Assembly: GCA_030765065.1 (NCBI GenBank)
Contig: CM060990.1
Location: forward strand, 215,675,290-215,739,289
Direction: 5' to 3'
DNA from: Deroplatys truncata
Lineage: Eukaryota > Arthropoda > Insecta > Mantodea > Mantidae
DNA: 64,000 nucleotides
Below, one piece after another: positions 1-11,552 of this stretch. Both the position numbers and the translations under genes were made by a program. The first letter of the stretch is position 1. Each line of letters begins with the position of its first letter. The notes under the pieces are model-generated. The model saw only the letters and a list, made by a program, of their open reading frames with translations. It searched no databases and was not told the DNA's origin.

Positions 1-740
1 ATCGAACCCCTGAAGGGAGCAAGGCAGAGGAGCTAACGAAATATTGCCGATCAAGCGAATCTTCGTAAAATACCTAGAAAGACGGGTGGTCAGGAGAGCT
101 TGAGAGTCGAATGGCATAGCTGCACAAAAGCATCTCACGCCGAAGGACAGCGGAGGCTCTGCAGCTTCAGCATACAGACTGGGCACAGGGCTGCTTGGAA
201 AGGCCCCCGTAGCGCCACTTATGCCACGATGGTGAATGGCATTCAATCGACGTAACACAGATGGACGCGCCGACGAATAGACAATGCACCCGTAATCAAG
301 CTTCGATCGGACAGAAGAGCGATAAAGATGTAGAAGGACGGTCCGATTAGCTCCCCAGGATGTGCCACTTAAAACACGTAAAAGATTAAGAGAACGGTAA
401 CACCTTGCTTTTTAAAAAACGAAATGTGCGAAATCCAGCTCAGCTTCCTATCAAAGATTAACCCCAAAATTTTCGCCTCGTCTGCAAGCGGAAGTATCCC
501 TGGCCCAAGATGGAGAGAGGGCGGAGGGAAAGCCTTCCGCCGCCAGAAATTGATACAGACGGATTTTTCGGCGGAGAAATTAAAGCCGTTGGCGTTACTC
601 CAGGCGTAGAGACGGTCGATACAACTCTGGAGACGGCGTTCGAGTAGACCGGTCCGCCGCGAATTGCAATAGATAGCAAAATCATCAACAAAAAGGGACG
701 ATGAAATGCCAGGTGGAATACAATCAACAATGGGGTTGAT
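1..740 (-). pseudogene. Family A copy 1, distal ORF2 fragment (RT palm to connection)
   Basis: Minus-strand remnant of a LINE reverse transcriptase. The RT active-site motif FVDDFAIYC is encoded near 669-697. Downstream (leftwards) follow the palm end, thumb and the start of the region linking RT to RNase H, in several frames broken by indels. The left end runs off the window. The right end at 740 is not a natural end: the sequence resumes at 9583, with the 12 bases at 729-740 repeated at 9583-9594. Copy 1 is therefore the host of the 741-9582 insertion. Non-functional. Confidence 0.9.
729..740. repeat. Left target-site duplication of the 741-9582 insertion
   Basis: AATGGGGTTGAT here is identical to 9583-9594. 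In uninterrupted copies (for example 38501-38512) this word occurs once inside the RT gene. The duplication therefore marks the site where the block 741-9582 entered copy 1. Confidence 0.88.
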
Positions 741-1016
741 GATGATAATGATATGCGGTTTAAAGGCGCTAAACTGCTAAGGTCATCAGCGCCCTTACAA
801 TGTGTAAAATATAAGGTCAAAATATAAAAGACAGGTAAAATAACCGCATAATTAAAACACGGGACACACACCCGCGATGTCCAAAAAGTTAAAAATAACA
901 ATACTATAACAATAATAACAATAACAACAATAATAACAATACAAATATCTGAAAAACCAACACACTAAAAGCATAGGCAATAAAAGATTAAAACGTGTCA
1001 AGAACTGTAGAATGCT
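741..1016 (-). mobile_element. Family A copy 2a: 3'UTR-only unit
   Basis: About 276 bp containing only the 3' end of family A: a short GAT-rich tail, the terminal stem-loop (762-796, one mismatch), and an AT-rich 3'UTR with an AAC/AAT microsatellite at about 896-945. It stops inside the 3'UTR at 1016, where the (GAT)n tail of another unit begins at once. It could be a 5'-truncated copy. Because the 12-bp duplication flanks the whole block 741-9582, I think it is the first part of a chained insertion. Confidence 0.85.
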
Positions 1017-1428
1017 GCTGATGATGATGATGATATGCGGTTTAAGGGCGCTAAACTGCTAAGGTCATCAGCAACCTTGCAATGTATAAAATATAAGATC
1101 AAAATATAAAAGACAGGTAAAAGAACCGCATAATTAAAAAAACGGGACACAAACCCGCGATGTCCAAAAAGCTAAAAATAACAATAATATAACAATAACA
1201 ATAATAACAATAACAACAATAATAACAAAAACAATAATAACATTAACAACAATAATAACAATACAAATATCTGAAAAACCAACACACTAAAAGCATAGGC
1301 AATTAAAGATTAAAACGTGTCAAGAACTGTAGAATGCGAGGGACATGAGCGCCATATGTCCACCGGGGATTAGAGTCCCCATAAAAAGAGACAGAATAAA
1401 CTTACTAAGCTAAAAGACTCTCAACGCA

Positions 1429-4400
1429 TTAAATACGCAGATTAAAATCACTGTCATGAATAAAACGTAAAACACATTCTACAGCACGCGTGTCGTCTGC
1501 CAAAACGTTGGCTAGGCCAACAGGCAGACCCACACGAGCACGCAATGCAGCTAAAACCTGACACTCTGTTAAAATGTGACGCACCGTTAAGGGCACGTCA
1601 CACTGCCCACAGAGTGGTGCGGGGTCACCACTGAGCAAATACCTATGACTAAAAACACAATGTCCAATCCATAAACGAGCTAAAATTCCCTGTTCTCGAC
1701 GACACGAACGAGAAGAGGTACCCCAGATCAACGGGAAAGGCTTAACCTCCCGCAACGTGTTCCCCCGGAGGGCCGTCCACTCATCGCGTCAGCGCGAGAG
1801 GATGCGGCGACGTAAAACAACACACGAATCTGACGAGGGAACAACAGAAGTAAAAAATCTGGGTAATAAAATCGCCGATTTCGCAGCGGCGTCGGCAGAC
1901 TCATTACCTGAGATGCCCACATGACCTGGAATCCACATGAAGGACACGCTGATGCCAGAGACACCAAGCGAGTGGAGCAGGTCATGTATGCGCTGTACGA
2001 GTAGGTGGTAATGGTACAGCGCATGAATAGTCTGAAGGGCACTCAGAGAGTCCGTACAAATAAAACAGTGCCGTAAGTCGTGCCGCTGACTATAAAACAC
2101 ATTGATAAATGCTAAAAAGTTCGGCGGTAAAAATTGAACATTGTCCAGGTAAACGAAACTTAAAACTACAGTGACCAAAAACAAAGGCACATCCAAATCC
2201 AGCTTCAGTCTTAGATCCATCGGTAAAGATAAAATGGAATTCCCCGAATTGAGCCCGTACTTCTAAAAAGGCCGATCTAAAGACTGAAGCAGGGGTCTCA
2301 GTCTTCGGCATCGACGTTAGCCCAAGGTGACAGTGGGCCTCAGCGCGAGACCATGGAGGAAAACGCGTTTCCCCCCGTGGAAGGGCCGGCGCTGGCGGAA
2401 CTCTAAATGCCGAAGGAGCTGTCGAAAGCGAACCCCTGGTGGGAGCAAAGCAGAGGAGCTAATGAAATACTGACGATCAAGTGACTCCTCGAAAAATAAC
2501 TCGAAGGACGGGTGGTCAGGCAAGCTTGAGAGTCGACAGGCATAGCTGCAAAAGAGCATCTCACGCCTGAAGGACAGCGGAGGCTCTGCAGCTTCAGCAT
2601 ACAGGCTAAGAACAGGGCTGGTTGGAAAGGCCCCTGTATCGACTCTTATGCCACGATGGTGAATGGCATTCAATCGACGTAACACAGATGGACGTGCCGA
2701 CGAATAAACAATACACCCGTAATCAAGCTTGGATCGGACCAAAGAGCGATAAAGGCGCAGAAGGACGGTCCGATCAGCTCCCCAGGATGTGCCACTTAAA
2801 ACACGTAAAATATTAAGAGAACGGTCACACTTTCCCTTTAAAAGGGAAACGTGCGAGGTCCAACACAACTTCCTATTAAAAATCAGCCCCAAAAATTTTG
2901 CCTCGTCTGCAAACGGAAGTATCCCTGGCCCAAGATGGAGAGAGGGCGGAGGGCAAAACTTCCGGCGCCAGAAGTTGATGCAGACGGATTTCTCGGCGTA
3001 GAAATTAAAGCCGTTGGCGTAACTCCAGGCGTAGAGACGGTCGATACAGCTCTGGAGACGGCGTTCGAGTAGACAGGTCCGCCGTGAACTGCAATAAATA
3101 GCAAAATCGTCAACAAAAAGGGACGATGACGTGCCAGGTGGAATACAATCAACAATGGGGTTGATAGCAATCGCAAAAGTGTGACACTGAGTACAGAGCA
3201 CTGCGGTACTCCGTTCTCTTGAATAAAATGACGAGATAAAACCGAGCCCACACGTACACGAAAAACGCGGTCCGTCATGATCTCCCGAAGAAATATGGGA
3301 AGACGACCGCGGATATTCCATGCGTGAAGTGTACGTAAAATGCCGGCCCTCCAACAAGTGTCATAAGCTTTCTCCAGGTCAAAAAATACAGCCACGGTTT
3401 GACACTTTCTCAGAAATCCATTCATAACATGCGTCGACAGGGACACCAGATGGTCGACGGTAGAGCGATAGCGACGAAATCCGCACTGAGCGTTCCCTAG
3501 AAGTTTCTGAGACTCAAGCCACCATGTCAATCGCCCGTTGATCATGCGCTCCATCACCTTGCAAATAAAACTGGTGAGGGAGATAGGGCGGTAGCTGGAA
3601 GGTAGTTGGCGATCCTTCCCAGGCTTAAGTATAGGGACAATGGTGGCTTCGCGCCAAACGGAAGGAAAAAGGCCGTCTTGCCAAATACGGTTATAGACCT
3701 GTAAGAGAAAGAGTTTACTGTAGGCTGAAAGGTGCTTTAACATCAGGACATGAATGCCGTCCGGTCCAGGAGCGGAGCGCCTAGAGCAAAGAAGAGCGTG
3801 CTCCAGCTCCCTCATTGCAAAAAGTTCGTTATAACATTCAGTGTTAGCAGACCGAAAAGTATATGGTGCGGAATCCAGCCGGTCCTAAATACAGCGAAAA
3901 CCGGCGGAATAATGGTCTGAACAGGAAACCGCCTCAAAGGCAGATCCTAGGGTGTTAGCGATGGAAGCCGGATCTACTATGATGGCATTGGGAACCTGAA
4001 GGCCAGAAACAGTACAATGCGACACCTTACCTGAGAAGCGACGAAGTTTATCCCAAACAACGGATGAAGGCGTAAAGCGATTAAAAGACTCGACAAAACG
4101 AGTCCACGACGCCTTCTGGCTATCCTGAATAATGCGACGAGCCCTGGCGCGCGATTGTTTAAAAGTCACCAAATTATCAAGAGTAGGGTGTCGCCGAAAC
4201 ACCCTAAGTGCAGTCCTACGGGCACCAACGGCGTCCCGACAATCCACGTTCCACCCCGGAACAGGTCGCCGCCGAGGTTGAGAGGATGAACGGGAACTGC
4301 GCGATCGGCGGCAGAGAAAATTGTAGACGTAAGGTGCTGCACTAGTTGGTTAATGTCGGCGAAGGGCTGATCGTAAAAATGCACGAGGCTGGAATACAAG

Positions 4401-5113
4401 CTCCAGTGGGCTTTTAGAAATATCCAGGTAGGTACTCTGGAATGCTGTACGTGGTGCGACAGAAGAGAAACGATGCAGGGGTAATGGTCGCTGGAGTAGG
4501 TGTCAGCGACGACGTTCCACTGAAGACGATAAGGAAGCTGGAGTGAGCAAATGGCAAGGTCCAGGTGAGAGAACGTACCAGAAGAATCAGAAAGAAAAGT
4601 AGGTGCACCTGTATTGAGGATGGAAAGATTAAACTGATAAAAAATGTCGGAAAGAAGAGTTCCCCTCGGACAAGCCCTCGGCGAACCCCACAGTGGGTGA
4701 TGGGCATTAAAATCTCCCAACAGAAGAAATGGTGTTGGGAGAGCGGACAGGAGAGCTCGAATGTCCGCGGGAGCGAGGGGAGACGTAGGAGGTGAATACA
4801 CAGAGCAAACAGAAAACAAAAAGCCGGGTAAGTGAAGGCGAACGGCAACAGCTTGCAAGTCAGATGTAAGTGTGACAGGTTTAAAATGAACGTCGTTACG
4901 CACTAACAACATGACACCTCCATGAGCAGGAGCACCCTCCTCCGGTTCAAGGTCGTAACGAACCGGAGTATATCCGCGGAGATCAAAAGGATCGTGAGGG
5001 CGAAGCTTAGTCTCCTGCAAACATACGACCATAGGCGAATGGGAACGCAATAAAAGTTGCAGTTCCGCCCTATGCGATCGTACACCACGTACATTCCAGG
5101 TCAGGATAGCCAT
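1429..5113 (-). pseudogene. Copy 2b ORF2: endonuclease-RT-RNase H, frameshifted
   Basis: Degenerate pol-like ORF2. The start ATG is at 5111-5113 and the APE-type endonuclease (TWNVRG, QETKL, GDFNAHHP, SDHYPC) is open to about 4250. A frameshift follows; the linker is read at 4247-3885 and the RT at 3815-2883 (SAPGPDGIHV, FDLEKAYDT, palm FVDDFAIYC). Further shifts separate the thumb (3357-2317) and RNase H (2311-1789). The last frame ends with the C-terminal CCHC region at 1429. At least four frame breaks mean it cannot make a working polyprotein. Confidence 0.9.
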
Positions 5114-5138
5114 TAAGAAAAAAAAGGGGATAAACTGT

Positions 5139-6428
5139 CTATTTAGAAGGGCGGCTTAAAATTACCTTACGTTTAACCTTTGGGCTCGGGCTTTTTGTAT
5201 GGAGTTGGTCAGACTCCATAGCTTCCTCGGAGGAAGGGCCCACGCGCTCAGTGCCAGAAACCGATTCAAGCGCCGTGAATCGGTTCTGGGTGGCGATGGG
5301 TGAGGGGTGCCGCTGAGCGCGTCTTGTCCCAGGACCTTCCTGGGACAGCGACCTCCGAGGAGGAGAAGGTGAACTTTTGTTACCGCGCGCACGCGGAGGG
5401 TCTTTCAAAAAATCTTCCCTACGTAGTTTCTGCTTGGGCTTCTTATCAGCGGCTTGCGACTTAATTGACTTTGGACCAGGTTTATAGGGCTTGGTAACAG
5501 TAGCTTTAATAGACGGCCGGATGGTAGTGGCGGTTAATCCAGTCAAGGTCCAGGTCTGAGTTTCGGCATCTACTCGTGGTACTGGCGAGGCAACAACAGA
5601 ACTAAATGTGCCAGATCGCAGGAGTGAAGGTTGGCGCGCATGGAAACCCCTCCGGGCTTCAGCGAAGGAGAGTTTTTCCTTTACCCGGATCTCCTGGATC
5701 GCCTTCTCGTCCAAATAACGCGGACAGTCGGCAAACGAAGCAGAATGTGACCCTTTACAATTAACGCAGACGGGGGCTGTTGAACAGGCACCTTCGTGTG
5801 AGGGCTGGCTGCATGATGCACAGATGTTAACGGCACTCTTACATGAGACTTGCGTATGCCCAAAACGTTGGCACTTAAAACAACGCAGAGGTCTAGGAAT
5901 ATAAGGCCTCACAGAAATACGTTCGTACCCTGCGGAGATGCTCGTGGGCAGATCGACGCCATCAAATGTTAGAAACAGGGTACGAGTGGGTACCAATACG
6001 CCGTCGCGTTTGGCCTGCACTCGATGAACCGCTGTTACCTTCTGGTCTGCAAGAATTTCGACCAGGTCCTCGTCCGATAGGCCATCGAGGGTATGCGTGG
6101 TGACAACGCCTCGACAAGAATTCAAGGTGCGGTGCTTCTCAACACGGATAGGATAACCGTGGAGAAGCGTGGCGCTCAACAAGGAATTACTTTGTGCCTC
6201 GGATTTGCTTTGCACTAACAACGAACCATTACGAAGCCGAGTGCAGGAAAGAACCGGACCAGCTATTGAGTCAATGCCCTTCTGGATGATAAAAGGGTTC
6301 ACCTTCTCGAATGATTGTCCTTCCTCGGTACGGCTAATCACTAAGTAACAACCAGCTGTTGGCGGTGCTACTTCTGTTACTAAAACTTTTCGGCGCTTGT
6401 TGTTTATAATGGAGAAAGGGTGCTCCAT
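5139..6428 (-). CDS. Copy 2b ORF1, gag-like RNA-binding protein (open)
   Basis: An uninterrupted 429-residue ORF1, the nucleic-acid-binding protein that in I/jockey-type LINEs packages the element RNA. Residues about 60-180 form the conserved pre-zinc region (VQAKRDGVLVPTRT, YIPRPLRCFKC). Three zinc knuckles follow: CX2CX4HX4C at 183-196, CX2CX4HX3C at 203-215 and CX2CX3HX6C at 221-235. The C-terminal 190 residues are basic and rich in Ser and Pro. I chose the ATG giving MEHPF; some copies have an ATG ten codons upstream. The ORF ends about 25 nt before the ORF2 ATG. Open but probably not expressed with a working ORF2. Confidence 0.87.
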   Translation of the reverse strand: MEHPFSIINNKRRKVLVTEVAPPTAGCYLVISRTEEGQSFEKVNPFIIQKGIDSIAGPVLSCTRLRNGSLLVQSKSEAQSNSLLSATLLHGYPIRVEKHRTLNSCRGVVTTHTLDGLSDEDLVEILADQKVTAVHRVQAKRDGVLVPTRTLFLTFDGVDLPTSISAGYERISVRPYIPRPLRCFKCQRFGHTQVSCKSAVNICASCSQPSHEGACSTAPVCVNCKGSHSASFADCPRYLDEKAIQEIRVKEKLSFAEARRGFHARQPSLLRSGTFSSVVASPVPRVDAETQTWTLTGLTATTIRPSIKATVTKPYKPGPKSIKSQAADKKPKQKLRREDFLKDPPRARGNKSSPSPPRRSLSQEGPGTRRAQRHPSPIATQNRFTALESVSGTERVGPSSEEAMESDQLHTKSPSPKVKRKVILSRPSK

Positions 6429-7061
6429 AGCGAAAAAAATCCTCCACCATTGAACCGTCTCCGACCTCGGGCTCTGACTTCCCGGGCGTTACCCCGGCTT
6501 GGGTGAGTGGCCTATCTATACCTAGCTCACCCCAGGGTCACACCTCCCAGAACATAGACAGAGGGACCCAATCGCCGTCGGAAGCAAGCAGCTCATGCAA
6601 TGGCCCCCCGCGGGACTGCAGTTGAACAGCGGATACGAACAACAACCCTACATTACGACCCCGGGTGGTGGGGATGACGCCATTACCCACGCACCCAGCT
6701 GCGCACCCAGTGCGCGGGTATCCGTCAGGCTGTGTCCACGGAGGATTTAAATAAAAAGATAAAAGAAACTAAAACTGTGTGGGCGTTTCGCACGCAAGGT
6801 AGGCCGGCGTGGAAGAAAAAGAGATATGCGAATGTCGTGGTACGAAATGACCGGAAAGTGATTAGGGAAGAAAGAAACGATGGTGAGGTGCGGTATGGAT
6901 GGAATGCAAAGAACGCACGAGAGCCTACCTTTGGTCCACCGGTCACTTGAAGAACCCACCTCGACCGGATGGGGGTGAGGGGATGAATGTGGCGATGATT
7001 GGCTCGGGAACCCCCGGGTACGCCAAAAACCCGTAATCACATAAGGTGAGCCCCTGAGGGG
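6429..7061 (-). other. Copy 2b 5'UTR
   Basis: GC-rich leader shared by all full-length copies. At the 5' end (right side) lie the palindrome CCCCTGAGGGG (7051-7061) and just inside it an inverted pair (CTCAC/GTGAG in the consensus) separated by five bases. It should hold the internal promoter such LINEs need, but I see no motif that proves this. Apparent ORFs here are chance. Confidence 0.7.
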
Positions 7062-7640
7062 AAGCTGGAGGGAGCAAATGGCAAGGTCCAGGTGAGAGAA
7101 TGTACCAGAAGAATCAGAAATAAAAGTAGGTGCACCTGTATTGAGGATGGAAAGATTGAACTGATAAAAAATGTCGGAAAGAAGAGTTCCCCTCGCACAT
7201 GCCCTTGGCGAACCCCATAGTGGGTGATGGGCATTAAAATCTCCCAACATAAGAAATGGTGTTGGGAGAGCGGAGAGGACAGCTCGAATGTCCGCAGGAG
7301 CGAGGGGAGACGATGGAGGTGAATACACAGACCAAACACAAAACAAAAAGCCGGGTAAGTGAAGGCGAGCGGCAACAGCTTGCAAGTCGGATGTAAGTGT
7401 GACAGGTTTAAAATGAACGTCGTTACGCACTAACAACATGACACCTCCATGAGCAGGAGTACCCTCTTCCGGTTCAAGGTCGTAGCGAACCGGAGTATAT
7501 CCTCGGAGATCAAAAGGATCGTGAGGGCGAAGCTTAGTCTCCTGCAAACATACGACCATAGGCGAATGGGAACGCAATAAAAGTTGCAGTTCCGCCCTAT
7601 GCGATCGTACACCACGTACATTCCAGGTCAAGACAGCCAT
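7062..7640 (-). pseudogene. Copy 2c ORF2: endonuclease N-terminal part only
   Basis: Start ATG at 7638-7640, then about 190 residues of APE-type endonuclease (TWNVRG, CLQETKL, GDFNAHHPLWGS, SDSSGTFSHLDLAIC). It is cut at the junction with copy 2b before the conserved SDH motif, so it lacks part of the active site and all of RT and RNase H. Past the junction the frame reads copy 2b 5'UTR. Confidence 0.87.
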
Positions 7641-7677
7641 GAAAAAAAGGGATAAACGGTCTACTTAGAAGCGCGGC

Positions 7678-8973
7678 TTAAAATAATCTTTTGCTTAACC
7701 TTTGGCTCGGGCTTTTTGTATGGAGTTGGTCAGACTCCATAGCTTCCTCGGAGAGAGGGCCCACGCGCTCAGTGCCAGAAACCGATTCAAGCGCCGTGAA
7801 TCGGTTCTGGGTGGCGATGGGTGAGGGGTGCCGCTGAGCGCGGCTTGTCCCAGGACCTTCCTGGGACAGCGACCTCCGAGGAGGAGAAGGTGAACTTTTG
7901 TTACCGCGAGCACGCGGAGGGTCCTTTAGAAAATCTTCCCTACGAAGTTTCTGCTTGGGTTTCTTTTCAGCGGCTTGCGACTTCATTGACTTGGGACCAG
8001 GTTTATACGGCTTGGTAACTGTAGCCTTAATGGACGGCCGGATGGTAGTGGCGGTTAATCCAGTCATGGTCCAGGTCTGAGTTTCGGCATCTACTCGTGG
8101 TACTGGCGAGGCAACAACAGAATTAAATGTGCCAGATCGGAGGAGTGAAGGTTGGCGCGCATGGTAACGCCTCCGGGCTTCAGCGAAGCAGAGTTTTTCC
8201 TTTACCCGGATCTCCTGGATCGCCTTCTCGTCCAAGTACCGCGGACAGTCGGCAAACGAAGCAGAAAGTGACCCTTTACAATTAACGCAGACGGGGGCAG
8301 TTGAACAGGCACCTTCGTGTGAGGGCTGGCTACATGTTGCACAGATGTTAACGGCACTCTTACATGAGACTTGCGTATGCCCAAAACGTTGGCATTTAAA
8401 ACAACGCAGAGGTCTAGGAATATAAGGCCTCACAGAAATCCGTTCGTACCCTGCGGAAATGCTCGTGGGCAGCTCGACGCCATCAAATGTAATAAACAGG
8501 GTACGAGTGGGTACCAATACGCCGTCGCGTTTGGCCTGCACTCGATGGACCGCTGTCACCTTCTGGTCTGCAAGATATTCTACCAGGTCCTCGTCCGATA
8601 TACCATCGAGGCTATGGGTGGTAATGACGCCCCGACAGGAATTCAATGTGCGGTGCTTCTCCACACGGATGGGATAGCCGTGGAGAAGCGTAGCGCGCAA
8701 CAAGGTCTTACTTTGCTGATCGGATTTCGTTTGGGCTAATAAGGAACCATTCCGTAGACGAGTGCAGGACTGAACCGCACCAGCAATAGCATCAATGCCC
8801 TTATGGATGATAACAGGGTTCACCTTCTCGAATGATTGTCCTTCCTCTGTACGGGTAATCACTAAGTAACAACCAGCTGTTGGTGCTACTCCTGTTACTA
8901 AAGTTTTTCGGCGCTTGTTGTTTATAATGAAGAAAGGGTGCTCCATAGCGAAAAAAATCCTCCACCATTGCAA
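7678..8973 (-). CDS. Copy 2c ORF1, gag-like protein (open)
   Basis: Open reading frame of 431 residues, homologous throughout to the 5139-6428 ORF1, with the same three zinc knuckles (first at CFKCQRFGHTQVSC). This copy has the upstream start MQWWRIFFAMEHPFF, so its N-terminus is ten residues longer than the MEHPF start. The last residues differ from the consensus because of an indel near 7700. It sits upstream of a truncated ORF2, so at most it could supply ORF1 in trans. Confidence 0.85.
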   Translation of the reverse strand: MQWWRIFFAMEHPFFIINNKRRKTLVTGVAPTAGCYLVITRTEEGQSFEKVNPVIIHKGIDAIAGAVQSCTRLRNGSLLAQTKSDQQSKTLLRATLLHGYPIRVEKHRTLNSCRGVITTHSLDGISDEDLVEYLADQKVTAVHRVQAKRDGVLVPTRTLFITFDGVELPTSISAGYERISVRPYIPRPLRCFKCQRFGHTQVSCKSAVNICATCSQPSHEGACSTAPVCVNCKGSLSASFADCPRYLDEKAIQEIRVKEKLCFAEARRRYHARQPSLLRSGTFNSVVASPVPRVDAETQTWTMTGLTATTIRPSIKATVTKPYKPGPKSMKSQAAEKKPKQKLRREDFLKDPPRARGNKSSPSPPRRSLSQEGPGTSRAQRHPSPIATQNRFTALESVSGTERVGPLSEEAMESDQLHTKSPSQRLSKRLF

Positions 8974-9582
8974 CCGTCTCCGACCTCGGGCACTGACTTC
9001 CCGGGAGTTACCCCGGCTTGGGTGAGTGGCCTATCTATACCTAGCTCACCCCAGGATCACACCTCCCAGAACATAGACAGAGGGACCCAATCGCTGTCGG
9101 AAGTCAGCAGCTCACGCAATGGCCCCCCCGCGGGACTGCAGTTGAACAGCGGATACGAACACAAACCCTACATGACGACCCCGGGTGGTGGGGATGACGC
9201 CATTACCCACGCACACAGCTGCACACCCAGTGCGCGGGTATCCGTCAGGCTGTGTCCACGGAGGATTAAAAGAAAGATAAAAGAAACTAAAACTGTGTGG
9301 GCGTTTCGCACGCAAGGTAGGCCGGCGAAGAAGTAAAATAGAGGCGTAAATGAGTGAACGTGGGGCGAAATGCGCAGAAATAGAGGAGAAGAAAGAAACG
9401 ATAGTCAGGTGCGGTATGAATGTGATGCAAAGAACGCACGAGAGCCTACCTTGCGTCCACCGGTCACGAGAAGAACCCACCTCGATCGGATGGGGGTGAG
9501 GGGATGAATGTGGCGATGATTGACTCGGGAACCCCCGGGTGCGCCAAAAACCCGTACTCACATAAGGTGAGCCCCTGAGGGG
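8974..9582 (-). other. Copy 2c 5'UTR
   Basis: Family A leader of about 0.6 kb ending in the palindrome CCCCTGAGGGG at 9572-9582. It aligns along its length with the other 5'UTRs. Confidence 0.7.
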
Positions 9583-9594
9583 AATGGGGTTGAT
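9583..9594. repeat. Right target-site duplication of the 741-9582 insertion
   Basis: Identical to 729-740. The RT sequence of copy 1 resumes here and continues rightwards. Confidence 0.88.
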
Positions 9595-11532
9595 AGTAAT
9601 TGCAAAAAGTGTAACAATGAGTACAGAGCCCCGCGGTACTCCGTTCTCTTGAATAAAACGATCAGATAAAACCGAGCCCACACGTATACGAAAGACGCGG
9701 TCCGTCATAAACCTCCGAAGAAATTTGGGAACACGACCCCGGAATTTCCATGCATGGAATGTACGTAAAATACCGCCCCTGTAAAAAGTGTCGTAAGCTT
9801 TCTCCAGGTCAAAAAGTACAGCCACTGTTTGGCACTTTCTCAGAAATACGTTCATAATATGCGTCAACAGAGACACCAGATGGTCGACGGTAGAGCGATG
9901 GCGACGAAATCCGCACTGAGCGTTCGCAAGAAGTTTCTGAGGCTCAAGCCACCATGTCAACCGCCCGTTGATCATGCGCTCCATCACCCTGCAAACACAA
10001 CCGGTGAGGGAGATAGGGCGTTAGCTGGAAGGTAGTTGGCGATCCTTACCAGGCTTAAGATTAGGGACAATGGTGGCTTCGCGCCAAACGGAAGGAAAAA
10101 GGTCGTCCTGCCAAAAACGATTATAGACCCGTAAGAGAATGGGCTTACTGCCGGCTGAAAGGTTCTTTAACAGCAGAACATGAATGCCATCCGGCCCAGG
10201 AGCGGAGTGCCTAGAACAATGAAGAGCGTGCCCCAGCTCCCTCATTGTAAAAAGCGCATTATAACATTCCATAGTAGCAGACCGAAAATTCTAGGTTGCG
10301 CAATCCAGCCGGTCTTTGATAGAGCCAGAGCCGGCGGAATAATGGTCTGAACTGCAAACCGCCTCAAAGGCAGCACCCAGAGTGTTAGCGATGGCAGCCG
10401 GATCCACTATGGTGGCATTAGAAACCTGAAGGCCAGAAACAGTACAATGCGACACTTTACCTGAGAAGCGACGAAGTTTATCCCAAACAACAGATGAAGG
10501 CGTAAAGCGATTAAAAACTCTACAAAACGAGCCCAAGATGCCTTCTTGCTATCCTGAATACTGCGACGAGCACTGGCACGCGATTTTTTAAGTCACCAAA
10601 TTATCAAGTGTAGGGTGTCGCCGAAACATCGTAAGTGCAGCTCTACGGGCACGAAGGGCGTCCCTAGAATCCACGTTCCACCATGGAACAGGCATTCGCC
10701 GAGGTTGAGAGGATGAACGGGGAATTGCACGTTCGGCGGCAGAGAAATTCGTAGACGTAAGGTGCTGCACTAGTTAGTTAATGTCGGTGAAGGGCTGGTC
10801 GTCAAAATGCACGAGGCTGGAATATAAGCTCCAGTCGGCTTTTGTGAATATCTAGGTAGGTACTCTGGAATGCTGTACGTGGTGTGACAGAAGAGAAACG
10901 ATGCAGGGGTAATGGTCGCTGGAGTAGGTGTCAGCGATGACGTTCCACTGCAGACGACTAGCAAGCTGGAGTGAGCAAACAGCAAGGTCCAGGTGAGAGA
11001 ATGTACCAGAAGAATCAGAAATAAAAGCAGGTTCACCTGTATTGGGGATGGAGAGATTGTACTGGTAAAAATGTCGGAAAGAAGAGTTCCCCTCGCCCTT
11101 GGCGAAGGCCACAGGGGGCGATGAGCATTAATATCTGCCAACAGAAGAAATTGTGTTGGGAGAACGGACAGGAGAGCTCGAATGTCCGCGGGAGCGAGGG
11201 GAGACGATGGAGGTGAATATACAGTACAAACAGAAACGAAAAAACCGGGTAATTGAACAGTACGGCAACAGTTTGCAAATCGGACGTAAGAGCAAGAGTG
11301 TGAAAATGAAAGTTGCTACGCACTAACACATGACACCTCCATGAGCAGGACTACCCTTCTCCGGTGCAAGATCGTAGCGAACAGGAGTATTCCGTCGGAG
11401 ATCAAAAGGATGGTGAGGGCGAAGCTTAGTCTCCTGCAAACACACAACCATAGGTGAATGGGAACACAATAAAAGTTGCAGTTCCGCCCTATGCGTTCGT
11501 ACACCACGTAAATTCCAGGTCAGGATAGCCAG
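9583..11532 (-). pseudogene. Copy 1 ORF2, proximal part (endonuclease to RT palm)
   Basis: Continuation of the interrupted copy 1. The RT fingers and palm up to the insertion point are read at 9987-9583 (CGFRRHRSTVDH, FDLEKAYDT). Residues around SAPGPDGIHV are in 10272-10021, and the linker and endonuclease lie in small pieces up to 11507. At least six frame breaks. The expected start codon at 11530-11532 reads CTG instead of ATG. Confidence 0.88.
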
Positions 11533-11552
11533 ATAGAAAAGGGATAAACTTC

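Larger units (their letters stand above)
1017..7061 (-). mobile_element. Family A copy 2b: full-length LINE
   Basis: Complete family A unit of about 6.0 kb on the minus strand. It has a (GAT)n tail at 1017-1034, the terminal stem-loop 1044-1078 (two mismatches in the right arm), a 3'UTR with AACAAT microsatellite 1185-1265, ORF2 1429-5113, ORF1 5139-6428, a 5'UTR, and the 5' terminal palindrome ending at 7061. ORF1 is open; ORF2 carries several frameshifts. Neither boundary shows a target-site duplication: 1016 falls in a 3'UTR and 7062 in an endonuclease domain. Confidence 0.9.
7062..9582 (-). mobile_element. Family A copy 2c: 5' half (endonuclease, ORF1, 5'UTR)
   Basis: This unit begins abruptly inside the endonuclease of ORF2 and runs to a proper 5' end (9572-9582). 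It abuts the 5' end of copy 2b with no flanking duplication. Its right edge is followed directly by the right copy of the 12-bp duplication (9583-9594). It may be the last segment of a chained insertion, or the 5' half of an older element whose middle was lost. Confidence 0.85.

Noticed and set aside
8371..8739. Plus-strand ORF of 122 codons across copy 2c ORF1, and many similar plus-strand ORFs in family A
   Set aside because: They mirror the minus-strand genes, recur only because the family is repeated, and resemble no protein.
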